Source: Sclerotinia nivalis (lineage: Eukaryota > Ascomycota > Leotiomycetes > Helotiales > Sclerotiniaceae). Taken from it: 64,000 nucleotides of DNA. The notes under the pieces are model-generated. The model ran no database searches. It was not told where the DNA came from and saw only the letters and a list, made by a program, of their open reading frames with translations. Each line of letters starts with the position of its first letter. Within the stretch, counting starts at the first letter, position 1. Below are positions 12,272-22,501 of this stretch, in pieces. The stretch covers positions 2,604,001 to 2,668,000 of the forward strand of contig JAPEIS010000008.1 in NCBI GenBank assembly GCA_029531795.1, in the 5' to 3' direction. The position numbers and the translations under genes are program-made.

Positions 12272-12843
12272 GTTACCACCAAAATTAACGATTTTTCGAA
12301 TTTATAACTCCACGAAAAATTAATATAATCAATTGAGATTTAAATTGTAAGTTCTTTATATAGTTATTGATTAATATTGAAAATATTAGAATTTTCGTGA
12401 TTTTTTATAAAAAGTTATTAATATTTAAAATTTCGAAGTTTTAATTTGTATGTGATTTTGTGACAACTTTTTAATCAATTTGTTAACGAATTTTATAAAT
12501 CTAAATAAATCAATAATTACAAATTATAATACTATTAAATAATATATTTTTGAAAACTTTAAAGATCAAAGAATCATTTAAATTTTATGATTTATTTTTA
12601 ATTATTTTTATTGAAAAGTTATTCAAAATTTCAAAAAAAATGAAATTTTTATAGGATTTATATACAAATCGAAAATCGAAATTTCAACATTTTATTTTCA
12701 ACGATTCAAATTGTATAATATATTTCTAAATTCCTGATTCTATATATAATTATATAAAGAATCTATAATTAAAATTTCAATTAATTATATTAATTATTGG
12801 TAGAGTTATTAATAGGTCAAAATCGTGATTTTTGGTGTAAATG

Positions 12844-12886
12844 GGTGGCCCAAAAGAGGGGTGGCCCGAAAGTAGGGTACTAGACT
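12844..12886 (-). repeat. MITE right terminal inverted repeat
   Basis: Right arm, the inverse of the left with one base fewer in the C-run. Its end lies 25 bases beyond the stop codon of the minus-strand gene at 12912. Confidence 0.85.
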
Positions 12887-12911
12887 TATATAAAATCACA
12901 TCATCATCCCC

Positions 12912-13719
12912 TCACATAACACAATTTCCCACCGCCGTCTCCATCCACAACTTCGTATACAACCTATGTGCAAACTCCACAGGTTCAGGGATAGGTTTCT
13001 CCGTAGTCTTCCCCGTCCCTTTAAAAAAAATACTCTTCAGTTCAAACACCGTTACCCCCTCATTCTTATCAATACTAGCCTTCATCTCGAAAAGTCCATC
13101 GTTGTCCCTCACCCCAGTAATCAAAGGCGAATCACCGCAGCGTACAATTATAGATGTGGGTGTTTTGGAAACGACTTCAAAGTGGTCGGTTATCTGAGTG
13201 CCGATTTCGTAGGTAGAGTTTTGGAGATCAGGTCGGTTCCAGAGTTGATGCGATGTAGTGGTTTCGTTTTGATACTTTTTAGAGAGATAGCTGCGTTGAG
13301 GTGCATAGCCTATCTGCCAATTAGCCTTTCTCATTTATTCACTCATCCCTGATCTTATGCCTCCTTAACCCCTCCTCCTGTATCCGAAACCCATAGATTA
13401 TATCAGAAACAAACTAAAAATAAAAACAAAAATACATACCCAAACCTCCCCAAACCCCCGCACAAAAAGTCTCGACTAATTTCCCATCCTTCTCAAGTAA
13501 ATGCGGTTTTATCTTACTCAGCGACACTTTCCTTTGACATAAATCTTGCGTGGCAGGGTTACGATTAGGGTTCTGACGTATGTAGGCTAAGCTAGAAAAT
13601 ATCGGATCCGAGGGTGATATAGGGACGAATTTGGAATTTCGTGTCCAAAATGCCCAGCCGGACGTGGCGCCTGCTGCGCCCAGAATGGCGGTCGTGAAGG
13701 TGCTGCGGAGGAGTCCCAT
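12912..13719 (-). CDS. Conserved fungal protein, membrane/mitochondrial-type N-terminus
   Basis: Two exons (13719-13440 and 13309-12912) encode 225 aa; the split Gly codon restores GGLGYAPQRSYLSKKY. The N-terminus MGLLRSTFTTAILGAAGATS then GWAFWTR is a short hydrophobic, basic-flanked segment, compatible with a mitochondrial or membrane signal. The rest is soluble, with blocks I recall as conserved across ascomycete hypotheticals: PHLLEKDGKLVETFCAGVWG, YEIGTQITDHFEVV, IIVRCGDSP, and a C-terminal LYTKLWMETAVG. The even pattern of hydrophobic beta-like stretches suggests a small lipid-binding or NTF2/SRPBCC-like fold, which is a guess. The stop codon is only 25 bp from the MITE, so the 3' UTR almost certainly runs into it. 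Function is unknown. Confidence 0.8.
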
Positions 13720-14945
13720 TGTGGTTATTCGGTGCAGGGAAGTAGATATAGCGGTGGTGAGGGGAAAGGATGGGAAAGGATGAGAAAGGAACGGGAAGAG
13801 TGATGAGTGATGAGTGGGGAACGTTGGAGTGAGGGAATTGTGATTGATGTGGTGTTGACGAAATGGTGGAGCATCTACCGTGTAATTGGTAATCAGCTGC
13901 ATAAGGCTTATCGGGGTTATCTATCCAGGGGTAAAGTCTTGGCGAAAGGACGTTGTTGACCGGCATGGACTGGCAAGATGAACATCAGCACTAGAGAACA
14001 AACTGCTCAGACTCTTCCTAAAGGAGTAATACTTTATCAGGATGATTATTTTTTATCTGAAACCATTCCCATATTTACATATTTAGATGACCGTTAAACT
14101 TACTACTAATTCATACGTTTGAAGCACGTTTCGTCTCATTCATTCCCCTCGTTTCATCCGTTCGATATTGGGGAACCATACTATCGATGAAGCAGGCGGT
14201 GGGCGGGGTATGGGTGGATCTTGATCCGGGGTTCTTTATCAAACTTCAATACGCCGTTTGTTTCTCTTTTGCTGATCTTTTGGGGGCTGCACAGAATGCC
14301 GCTTTTTAGTCAAGAGACTCTATGACGCTTGGTTAGTAGTTCGCACAAATCAATCTTCGTGCAACCAATTGTTGAAATCTCTTTTTATGATATTTGTTTG
14401 AGTTTGTCAAAGACTACTTGAGTATGTCAAGTGCCCCAAGTCATTCTCATAAATCAGTCCCCATTTTATCAAGTGTTTGCCTCGATGGAAGTGAATCATT
14501 CTCCTTCACAAAGTTTTGTTGCACGTCTGAATACCCTAAAATATAGGCTATGACCTTGGACTACAGCTCACATTAACACTGTGTAACACGGTAATTGATA
14601 TGGGTGGGAAGGAACGGAGACATGTATTGATGACACTTTCCTCCTCTACTCAGCTCCAGCTAAATACCTTCCATACTTGGTCCTTCGTCCACGTTATTTA
14701 CATGGCCACAATAAGCGGCTAATGGACCCTAAGCAAGCTTCCAAACACCTGGTTTTGTGGTAGCATCGATTTCATCATCGACGCGATGTGCATTTCAATT
14801 CTCCAGCAGGTGTTTGCAGCCATCAATGAACATGAGAAGGAAATTCAACGTTGAATAACTTCATCAAGATGATGGAGAAGAAGAGCCTGAATTAATCTGC
14901 AAGAGGAGTCAGAACCTACGATCGGATTGTCAGTTATTCTTCCAG
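13720..14945. other. Intergenic, about 1.2 kb, no gene seen
   Basis: Upstream region of the 13719 gene, followed by sequence without recognisable genes. The minus-strand frame extending upstream to 13902 is read-through of the same exon frame above its ATG. Confidence 0.5.
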
Positions 14946-15684
14946 GTGAGCACGCCGGATCGAAACTCCATTCGAGCTAAAGTACCTTCGACTGACCAAG
15001 TCCAAAGCATGGTTGTCAAAATGATATCGCGCAAGTGCGAAACAATTCAAGAATCTGTACAATGTGGACGGTCAATTCGATGGAATTCATTATGGCACTA
15101 CACTGGTATATATCCATTCCCTTCCTATGAAATTTCAAGAAAGTTTCCTAATTCGTGCGCCAGCAAGAAATGCGATTATCAAAGGCAAGGGAGTGAAATT
15201 CTATTAATTCTCACTGCCGACCATAAAGATATCTGGCCGTACGGAGATCTCAAATGCTTGGTGGACTTGGAGCCTGGATTAATTCCAAACCACTTGACCC
15301 GCTAGCACCCTTGAATGTGCCGTTCAATGCATAGGACCAACAGGACTCGACGGGTAGGATTGTTAGTTCAGTCGATGAAGATGCCCCCAAGAAAGAGCCG
15401 AGGTACCTCAGACACAAGACCTTCAAGCAGCTTTATCACAAGCAGTTTGACAAATACATACAAGAACATTCACATGAGAAAGCAAGTGGCAAAATATTAA
15501 AGCTTGATAACTTTGGATATGGGTGCTACTTCAACGATTGTGCACTCCTCCCTGATGGAACCCCGCAACTTGAAGAGAGACGGCTGTGGATAATTGAAGT
15601 AAAAGCACTATTGGTAGATTTCGATCAAGCTCGTTCTCACACCGTTCCGTCATTATTTCTAACCAATCCAGCCTAAACTGGATC
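14946..15684 (+). pseudogene. Decayed coding remnants, family unknown
   Basis: Several coding-like stretches lie in order on the plus strand but in different frames. They are: 15040-15174 reading KNLYNVDGQFDGIHYGTTL.. and FLIRAPARNAIIKGKGVKFY; about 15239-15344 reading MLGGLGAWINSKPLDPLAPL and NVPFNA; and 15376-15675 reading KEPRYLRHKTFKQLYHKQFD, LDNFGYGCYFNDCALLPDG, and RRLWIIEVKALLVDFDQARSH. The last runs 100 codons without a stop. Stops and frame changes separate the parts, and no start with good splice sites was found. I did not recognise the protein. It is most likely a degraded gene, but an intron-rich active gene remains possible. Confidence 0.4.
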
Positions 15685-16152
15685 AATGGTAATCCGTTGA
15701 CTCAGACATCCACAATGCAACTGCGCTCAGAATTGTCTGACCGGATCACCGATCGACTTGTTATGTCAAAGGTGGCTAGTCGGTGACTAACATAAATGTC
15801 GTCCAGAAGAACTTCTCGGCAGTAACTTTCCAGTTGTGTCGTTAAGGATGGATTACAATCTTCTCAAAATAATCCTACTGAAGGAAGTATGCTTCTTTCC
15901 GTACGCCCAGCGTCTGTGAGCTGTCGTGGTCACTTACCGGGTGATACTTTATACATTATTCAAGCTCTCATTGATCAACGATCCCATGAATGCAGTGTCG
16001 CAGCCAGATCCTACGACTCTCCGTCTTTTTCTGCTCGGGTAAAATGGCCCCACCTATCTGTCCACCCCACTAGGTTTTTCTTTCCACCCCACTATGGTGC
16101 GAAATCTTCAATATAAATTTCTTCAACCACATCAAGTTATAACAAATCAATA
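15685..16152. other. Intergenic, no gene seen
   Basis: A TTCCACCCCACTA-type motif occurs near 16057-16094 and again, diverged, near 24177-24192. This is a possible shared old repeat. Nothing else was recognised before the tRNA. Confidence 0.4.
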
Positions 16153-16238
16153 TCTTTGATGGTCTAACGGTCATGATTTCCGCTTGTCATTCATTTGGCA
16201 ATGCGCGGGAGACCGGGGTTCGACTCCCCGTCAGAGAG
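16153..16238 (+). tRNA. tRNA-Asp (anticodon GTC) with 14-nt intron
   Basis: A full cloverleaf can be drawn. The acceptor stem is TCTTTGA (16153-16159) with TCAGAGA (16231-16237) and discriminator G at 16238. The anticodon stem is TCCGC/GCGGG, and the T-arm is CGGGG-TTCGACT-CCCCG, which also supplies the B box. The anticodon GTC is at 16186-16188. A 14-nt intron (16190-16203) lies one base 3' of the anticodon, the canonical place for eukaryotic tRNA introns. Splicing leaves the loop TTGTCAC and a 72-nt mature body. CCA is not encoded, as expected for a nuclear gene. Confidence 0.93.
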
Positions 16239-16277
16239 TACTATATTAGAATTCCTTGAATCTCATCGTCTTATTTC

Positions 16278-16284
16278 TTTTTTT
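16278..16284 (+). terminator. T7 run, probable Pol III terminator
   Basis: This is the first run of four or more T downstream of the tRNA-Asp gene, 40 nt past its end. Confidence 0.5.
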
Positions 16285-17239
16285 GGAGAACCTATCAGGA
16301 GAATCTGTTTTTAGCCTGGATGTATAATGGAAGATTGAGCCCAAAGCTTCGATGGGCACAGATTTATAATTCAATAAGAGGAGATAAAAGATGAAAATCT
16401 GATCCATCACCAAAGAGTCAAGCGGCACATCCGAGACTGATTTGGTGCAATTGGTATTTTCGACACTTTTGCTCGCTGATTAGGTAGTCGTGAGGATCCG
16501 AGTTAAAAATTTATTTGACGTGTTGTGTGTTGGATAGCACGCTAGTTTAGTGTGTTATCCTCCTCATTCTGCATACGGGGCTTTATCCCATCGATTTAAA
16601 GATATAATTTGTTTTCCCTTCCTTTTTGGGCCCATAATCAACGTTGTGAGGCGGGGCTAGAGGAATGGTGGGAGGGGAGCTTGGAGTTTCATAAGCAGTA
16701 TACTTTAACATGTTCGTGGATCTTTAACTAGATCCTTATTTTGAACTATCTTTTATAAATTTTATCACGCTGAATGATAAGTCACAAGAAAATAGCGGAA
16801 GACTCGACTAAACACCAAGTTAAAGTTAAGCATTCTTTGCGAAGTCAGTAACTAACATCGCAGCCCTTCTTTTGGAGTGAGGGTCTTCCATATCAATTCA
16901 AAGACATGTACTCTACGCTCCTATTTCCTTACGCTTGTTGTTCTTTTGTTTTTCTTTTCATAAAGCTATATCATGTATAAAGAATCTAAGAAAATCCCAG
17001 ATGCGGCTTAATTTTGTGAACGAAATAAAAAGTTCTTTGTCAATTTCTTCAGAGCTTTGGGTTGAACATTGAGATCTATAGCAAAGGACATAGATAATTG
17101 ATGGAAACAATATACTTCTTTATGGCTAAGCATTCAAAATTTATTCCCTTGAATTCTTCTAATAAAAACTTCATCCCAATTACACATTCGTAGTAAATTG
17201 TCACATTACTCCATCAAAAAACCACAAAATCAATTCACC
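16285..17239. other. Intergenic, about 950 nt, no gene seen
   Basis: AT-rich spacer that includes the promoter of the Ulp1-like gene. The minus-strand frame at 16246-16428 has no support. Confidence 0.5.
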
Positions 17240-19328
17240 ATGGCAGAACGTCGCAGAATATTCAAACCCATAATGCCCACCACCTCCCTCGCCCAAATAG
17301 CACCAGGTCCTCCCGACCCCCTAGGCACCAGAAAACGCAACCGCATCAGTCGAGTATCAACCAGCGATGGTTCATCCATTACCGAAATGCTTAACAGTAA
17401 AGGAAAAAGATATAAAATCGAGGTCGAGAATCCCAGCCACTACGCTGCTACCACCAAAGCACCTCCTCGTCCACCCATCGCTCGTCCCGATCCTGATATG
17501 TTGGAAAGTGTAAAAAGGGCGGAGATGGAACGAAGACAATTTGCTCCATTGACTGCTGATTGGTTTGTGAGGATCTTTGATGAGCTGTATAGAGTGAATG
17601 AGGACAAATGGGGTCCGTGGGCGGTCAATTTGGATAGGATGAAGTTGTTGAAAAGCGATTTTAGGTTTCTGATGAAGATTCTTGATTGTGACCATACTAG
17701 TGCCTCACACCAGTACCAAGAATTGGGTCATGTGCCCATGACTATTGTTGATCTGGTAAGTTAGCTGTTGCTCAATGTTCTGCTCATGAATGTTGGACTT
17801 GTTACATTGATAGATCTTACATGAAGATAACTGCAAGGTTTGGAGACACTTACTGATGTGATAATTTGTGTATCAGTACATCTATCTGGTCTGCGAATAC
17901 AGGAACAGAGCAATAGCCAGGACGCTCGAAGGCGGCGACTTATCCGGTAATAATCCAACCAAACAAAAGATCAGCTGCATAATGATCGACTCACAAATAT
18001 TATACTGGGATCCAGACAAGGGTAAGACTGTGCAGCGTAAAGATCATGAAGGAAACATCACAAAGATATTTGTGGAGCAAGACCTCGCCTTAGCTTGGAA
18101 AAAGACCGAGGAGGCATTAGCGCAATATGATGATGAAACTCTCTTCAATCTCGACTATCTGTTGATTCCATACGAATATAAGACTACGCATACAGTTCTT
18201 CTAGGGATAGCACCAAAACAAAAATTCTGCTTTCATATCGACAACTCCGGAACCATGAATCCCAGATATCTGGATGAAGATTCGCCTAAGAAAACTGTCT
18301 ACCACAAAACATTCCATCTGAATCTACTCGAAGCTATTGTATACTCAAGGTTTCATAAAGGACAATTTGATACCGTTGAGCTTCCATTATACGGACAGTG
18401 GCAATACCGCACGGACCATAGATTTGAAAGCAGCCGAACAACAGATAATAGTCCTAACGCGCCTCGACAGGAGGATGGACATAATTGCGGTATGTTGTGC
18501 ATGACCAACGCGATGAATCTGGTGTTCGGATATGATATGATGTGTTATAGTTGTCGAGACGGTGACATATCCGATCTACCTCCACGAACAGGAAAGAGAC
18601 CAAGGGTTGCGGCGGAATTTTTGAATGGTGGATTCAATAAACCATTTGATTACCCATTGTTTAAGATCCCGACGGAATTGCGGGAAATCGCTATAGATCC
18701 ATCTTATAAGCATAACCTGAGACCATCTCCTCCTGCATTCCGTACTCCACCGGGAAAAGATGAAGGAGAAGAGTCGGACGAAAAAGAAGTGGAGGAGAAA
18801 GCGGACGAAGAAGAAGAAGAGGAGGACGAGGACGAGGAGGAGGAAGAGGAGGACGAGGACGAGGGCCAATCCGGCCAAGCAGGAGCACGAACCAAAGTCA
18901 AAAAAGCCAATAGGGGTAAAAAGGTCAAATGGTCGGGCCAAAATGCTTTAGATCCAGATCCATCACAGCCAGAACCATCGGGACCTGGATCTACAGCTGA
19001 CGGGAAACCAGTACGAACCCTTTGGCCCGCTCAAATGGATCCTACTAGAACGGGGAAATGTGGGTTTATATATGCAATAAACAACCCGCGGTTCTCGCAT
19101 CCAAGATATAATAATAGAACTGAGTGTAAGAGGGCAGCAGTAGCAAACCAAATGAAAAACTGGAGAATGTGGGACAAGATGCCACTGTATATGTTTAAAG
19201 CTTGGATGGAAAATGTGATGGCTGGGAGAGAAGATGATGAGTTGACTCCGTGGGTCGACGTACTCAAGCTCGATGGCCCTGCATTTGCCCAAAAATCAGA
19301 TCAGACCAGAACAAGCACGAGTAAATAA
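17240..19328 (+). CDS. Ulp1/C48-like cysteine protease with acidic linker
   Basis: Two exons (17240-17755 and 17877-19328) encode 655 aa. The ATG sits in CACCATGG. The N-terminal 110 residues are basic and disordered. A C48 (Ulp1/SENP, deSUMOylase-type) catalytic core follows at about residues 230-390, with His277 (KTTHTVLLGI), Asp294 (FHIDNSG), Gln370 (RQEDGHNCG) and Cys376 in the order H-D-Q-C expected for the clan. A strongly acidic run of Glu/Asp lies around 18772-18864, then a Lys-rich stretch. The C-terminal domain contains GKCGFIYAINNPRFSHPRYN and a Trp-rich segment. The aromatic residue usually following the catalytic His (HW) is Thr here, so activity and specificity are open. It is convergent with the DHH gene, with 126 nt between stops. 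Confidence 0.82.
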
Positions 19329-19454
19329 CGAGATTTGTTTAGTTATACCTAGAGAGACATGAAAGGATTGTACTTTATTGGATGTTTACCATTCTCGCGA
19401 TATTATATTTGAACAATAGATTGCTCATATTTTTATTCATCCTAAAGCAGCATC

Positions 19455-21127
19455 TCAAGACTTCTTGAAATAATTGTTCAATGTGTTCTTCTGTGGTGAT
19501 TTCTCAACTTTCTTCATCGATGCATCTTGTTCAGACTTTTCAGCCTTTTCAGCCTTTTCCCCAACCTTCATCAGCGCACATAATTCTTCGAATTCGGCAG
19601 TGTTGACAATTCCACCCGAAGCCTCCTTGTGACCACGAGCGAAATTATCTCCTAGTCTCTCAACGAGATCAGTAGTGTCTAGATTGGCTACGGCTTTTAG
19701 TGACTCGATAATATTGACTGGTGGATCGCGCCCTCGAGCACATCGAGCAATCCGACATGAGAAATTTACTTTTCCGGGTAGGTAACCATAATTGGCTACC
19801 ATTACTATTTCTAGGGCTTTAGATTTCAAGAAGCCTGCCTATATAGAAGGTTTAGCCTAATGGAGATGGTTTCAATCAACTAATACATACCCATCGCGTA
19901 GCAATAACAGGGTGTACCTGAGCTTCGCTTTCGATTTTCAACACCGCAACTTTTCCATCTTTACTAAATTTTGGTGGTGTATGAGTTTGTTTTTCAACCT
20001 CTTCATTAATCTCTCGTCGTGCTTCAGCGAGCCTCTTATTAGTCATGATTTCCTTGGGGTCTTTGGCTTCGAGTAATGCTTTCCAGGCGGTGATAACATC
20101 ATATGTGCCAGTTCTTCGTGCTAAATGAGGTTCAGCGATTGCGGCAGGAAAGTTCATTGAACATACGGGCATTGATAAAGGAAACACAGTCATTAATGAG
20201 CTTCTTGGTATGTTTTTTGAAAGTTTCTTTCATATCTGGAAACGGGGGTATCCATTTAATAGTATTCCCGAGATCTCCATGTGTTCCAATTGCGCAAAGA
20301 TACCCGCATTCTTGAGCAATATCAGGATGAAGTTCTTTACAAATCTCGTAAGTCATTAAAGCAGTCGTTGGAACCGGCGGACAATGACAACCCGAAACAA
20401 TCTTCCACCATTCATTAGTACCATTTGTACAAAAGGGAAATGTCGAGCTTACAATCGTATTTTTTGGAAAGTCATCGCTCAAATGATGATCAATTATCAT
20501 ACATTTCGCACTTTTGTCGTCGATAACAGGCAGTCCACCTCGGCTTCCTTGATCCAAAACAATCACATAGCTCGGCTTCTTTTCCGCCATCGCCTTCCGT
20601 TCAAATTCTTCATGAATATTCGAGCCCTTCTTCACTAAATGAACATCCAAGTTCTTTTCCTCGAGACCAAGTTTTACTAATGTGCGATACATTATGACTC
20701 CAGCACTCAAACCATCTGCGTCCTTGTCTGGCACAATAAGAGTGGATTTTTGAGCTTTCGCGCATTCCCGAATGAAGTCATAGGCAGATTTCAATTGGTC
20801 ACGTGGAGCTGGCCAAATTTTTTCGCCTTCAGAAGAACGACGAATAGGTGTATTGCAGTAATCATCCAGTTTGACGGACTTCTTTGCTTCTTCTAATATA
20901 GATTCAGCTTTTCTTTTGATTCCGCGATCCATTGTAGGAAGACGAAGAGTTATAATGTTCGAGGGAAGGGGTCGAATCGATAAATTTGTAGGCGAACAAG
21001 GAATCCAAGTTCTCGTGGAAGTGATATATTGTTGAAGACTTCTTCGAGTCAAGTTTCGGGTGAATGAAAGCATCGATAAGCTGTTTTTCCTTTTATATAT
21101 AAACATGAGAGCGGGGGAGTTGTTCAT
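19455..21127 (-). CDS. DHH-family phosphoesterase (RecJ-like)
   Basis: Exons 21127-20167, 20120-19891 and 19838-19455 encode 524 aa from the longest ATG. The DHH motifs are complete: PDKDADGLSAG (133-143), VLDQGSRGG, IIDHHLSDD (DHH at 213-215) and IGTHGDLGNTI. They are followed by a DHHA1-like region with FSCRIARCARGRDPPVNI near 19700-19760. Such proteins are metal-dependent phosphoesterases or exonucleases related to RecJ; the substrate is not known. Three in-frame starts matter. Met19 (21073) opens an Arg/Ser-rich, acid-free stretch (SFTRNLTRRSLQQYITSTRT) typical of a mitochondrial presequence. Met66 (20932, MDRGIKRKAES) would give a nuclear/cytosolic form. The protein ends KNTLNNYFKKS, which resembles a PCNA-interacting peptide (x-x-x-L-x-x-Y-F) with Lys in place of Gln. 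Confidence 0.88.
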
Positions 21128-21880
21128 AGATTAAAGCAAGCATCTAAAGCAAGCATTGATTCTTTTTGATGCGGAAGGTTCATGAGTGCCAAGGGGCAAA
21201 ACTATAATCATGACGTAATCCACTAGCGTCGACGAGGCAATTCCTCTCCTTTTTCGCAGCATTATAAATACAATCAATTACCTAGTAGCTATTCATGGGC
21301 GAATATGTGAATGTCTTCAATAAAAGGCGAGTTCCTGACCACAATCAATCATCACACACATCATTTTAGTCACGCTTGCTTATATGACTATCTTTTGCGC
21401 CGTTATCACTTCGGTGTTAAGAACGTTATGGGCAATGGTTCAAACGGATGATATACCTTTGTCACTAGTCGTACTCTTTAGAGAATCTAAGTAGGTCGGT
21501 CAATATGGTCGATATGGTTTGATATGTTCGTATTTTACTATCACAGACTAAGTAGTCCATCTTGGGGCAAAATTGCACTTACATTTCACAAAGCGGGCAA
21601 GAAACATTCCCCGGGCTTGTTTGATTCAAGTTATTTTATTGGTTCACACTCTACATTTTCTATTTCACCGGCAATACATAATTATTTGAAAATTGATCTT
21701 TCTTTTTTTGTAACAAAGGAAATCCTTCCCTTGTTCTCCCTCTTTTTAAGTGTTTTCTGTTTGAAAATCAAAAACTCCTATTTAGAATGCCATTTATCTA
21801 TCTATGCCATGAAGTGGTCTCGCACAGGATTCTCGCAAACAGGTCTTGAGGCTTTAATTTAGTGAGTGGTTGAGCCCGGC
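21128..21880. other. Intergenic, 753 nt, no supported gene
   Basis: Contains an ATG-started 112-codon frame at 21524-21862 with composition like translated AT-rich spacer. No homology or splice context supports it. Confidence 0.5.
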
Positions 21881-22501
21881 TCAGTCCCACATAATCAATT
21901 CATCCCACAATAATTTATCACCATTCGCCAATCGCATAGCTCGGTATTCGCTTTTTGATGTGAGATACCATCCCTCGGTCGTCTCAAGTGACGTGAACTT
22001 CACGTTTCCAACCCACTTTCTATACCGCTGATGTTCCCGACGGAATCCTGCATCACTGAGTTTCTTGATGAATTGGGCATGTCGCAAATGGAGATCTGCC
22101 AGATCCCGCAACTGCTCGTCCAAGTAGATCGTGATAGACCAATCATCCATGAGCTTTGAGCGTTCCTTGACCAACTCTTGGTGTTCTCTCCAAAATAACT
22201 TGAATTGATGGACTTGACAGCGTCGGCGGTGGCACTTGCAGCCGTCAACTTCTGGGAACTTCCATTGTTCTTCGATTTGCTTATCATTGGGAAATCGGTT
22301 GAATTCGCGGAATGTGCAGAATGTGAACATCTCTTCCGGTTGCTCCTGTTCAAGAGCTGCAAAGATGAACCACTCGTGACAGACATCGCAAGTGCAACCC
22401 TTTGGTTGTTCGTTCTTTCCATGAGCACTCTGTTCCAACATGTCAGGATTGAGCTCGATGTGGGTGGGCCAGTCGATGGGCAGTTTAATGAATCGATGCA
22501 T
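21881..22501 (-). CDS. Hypothetical protein with Cys/His clusters
   Basis: A single uninterrupted 206-codon frame starts at an ATG (22501). Two Cys/His groups, GCTCDVCHEWF (about residues 35-45) and GCKCHRRRCQVH (about residues 87-98), could bind zinc. The remainder is Trp/Glu/Lys-rich and predicted mostly helical, ending KLLWDELIMWD. No signal peptide or TM is present. I do not recognise the family. The length, lack of stops and non-random composition support a real gene. It is in the same orientation as the DHH gene, about 750 nt upstream of it. Confidence 0.65.
   Translation of the reverse strand: MHRFIKLPIDWPTHIELNPDMLEQSAHGKNEQPKGCTCDVCHEWFIFAALEQEQPEEMFTFCTFREFNRFPNDKQIEEQWKFPEVDGCKCHRRRCQVHQFKLFWREHQELVKERSKLMDDWSITIYLDEQLRDLADLHLRHAQFIKKLSDAGFRREHQRYRKWVGNVKFTSLETTEGWYLTSKSEYRAMRLANGDKLLWDELIMWD

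Larger units (their letters stand above)
12228..12886. mobile_element. Foldback MITE, Tc1/mariner (Fot1/pogo-like) ends
   Basis: The element is 659 bp with near-perfect GC-rich terminal inverted repeats. The first 29 bases at 12228, AGTCTAGTACCCTACTTTCG then GGCCACCCC, are repeated inverted and ending at 12886. After a one-base indel the match continues with TCTTTTGGGCCACC. The element is flanked on both sides by TA (12226-12227 and 12887-12888), the Tc1/mariner target-site duplication. Ends beginning AGTC resemble fungal Fot1/pogo elements. The inverted similarity does not stop at the ends. Subterminal blocks (ACCAAAA..ACGATTTT, TTAATATAAT.AATTGA, TTCTTTATATA, AAATTTCGA) recur inverted through at least 220 bp per arm, so the whole AT-rich unit can fold back. 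It encodes no protein, so transposition would need an outside transposase. Confidence 0.9.

Noticed and set aside
16057..16116. CCACCCCACT motifs shared with 24177-24192, considered as a second MITE
   Set aside because: Similarity is too short and no inverted ends or target duplications could be found.
18576..18941. Long minus-strand open frames opposite the acidic run of the Ulp1-like gene
   Set aside because: They are complements of GAA/GAG repeats, giving Phe/Leu/Ser-rich shadows with no start or homology.
21524..21862. 112-codon ATG-started ORF
   Set aside because: Composition matches translated AT-rich spacer (many Ser/Phe/Leu); no homology or introns.
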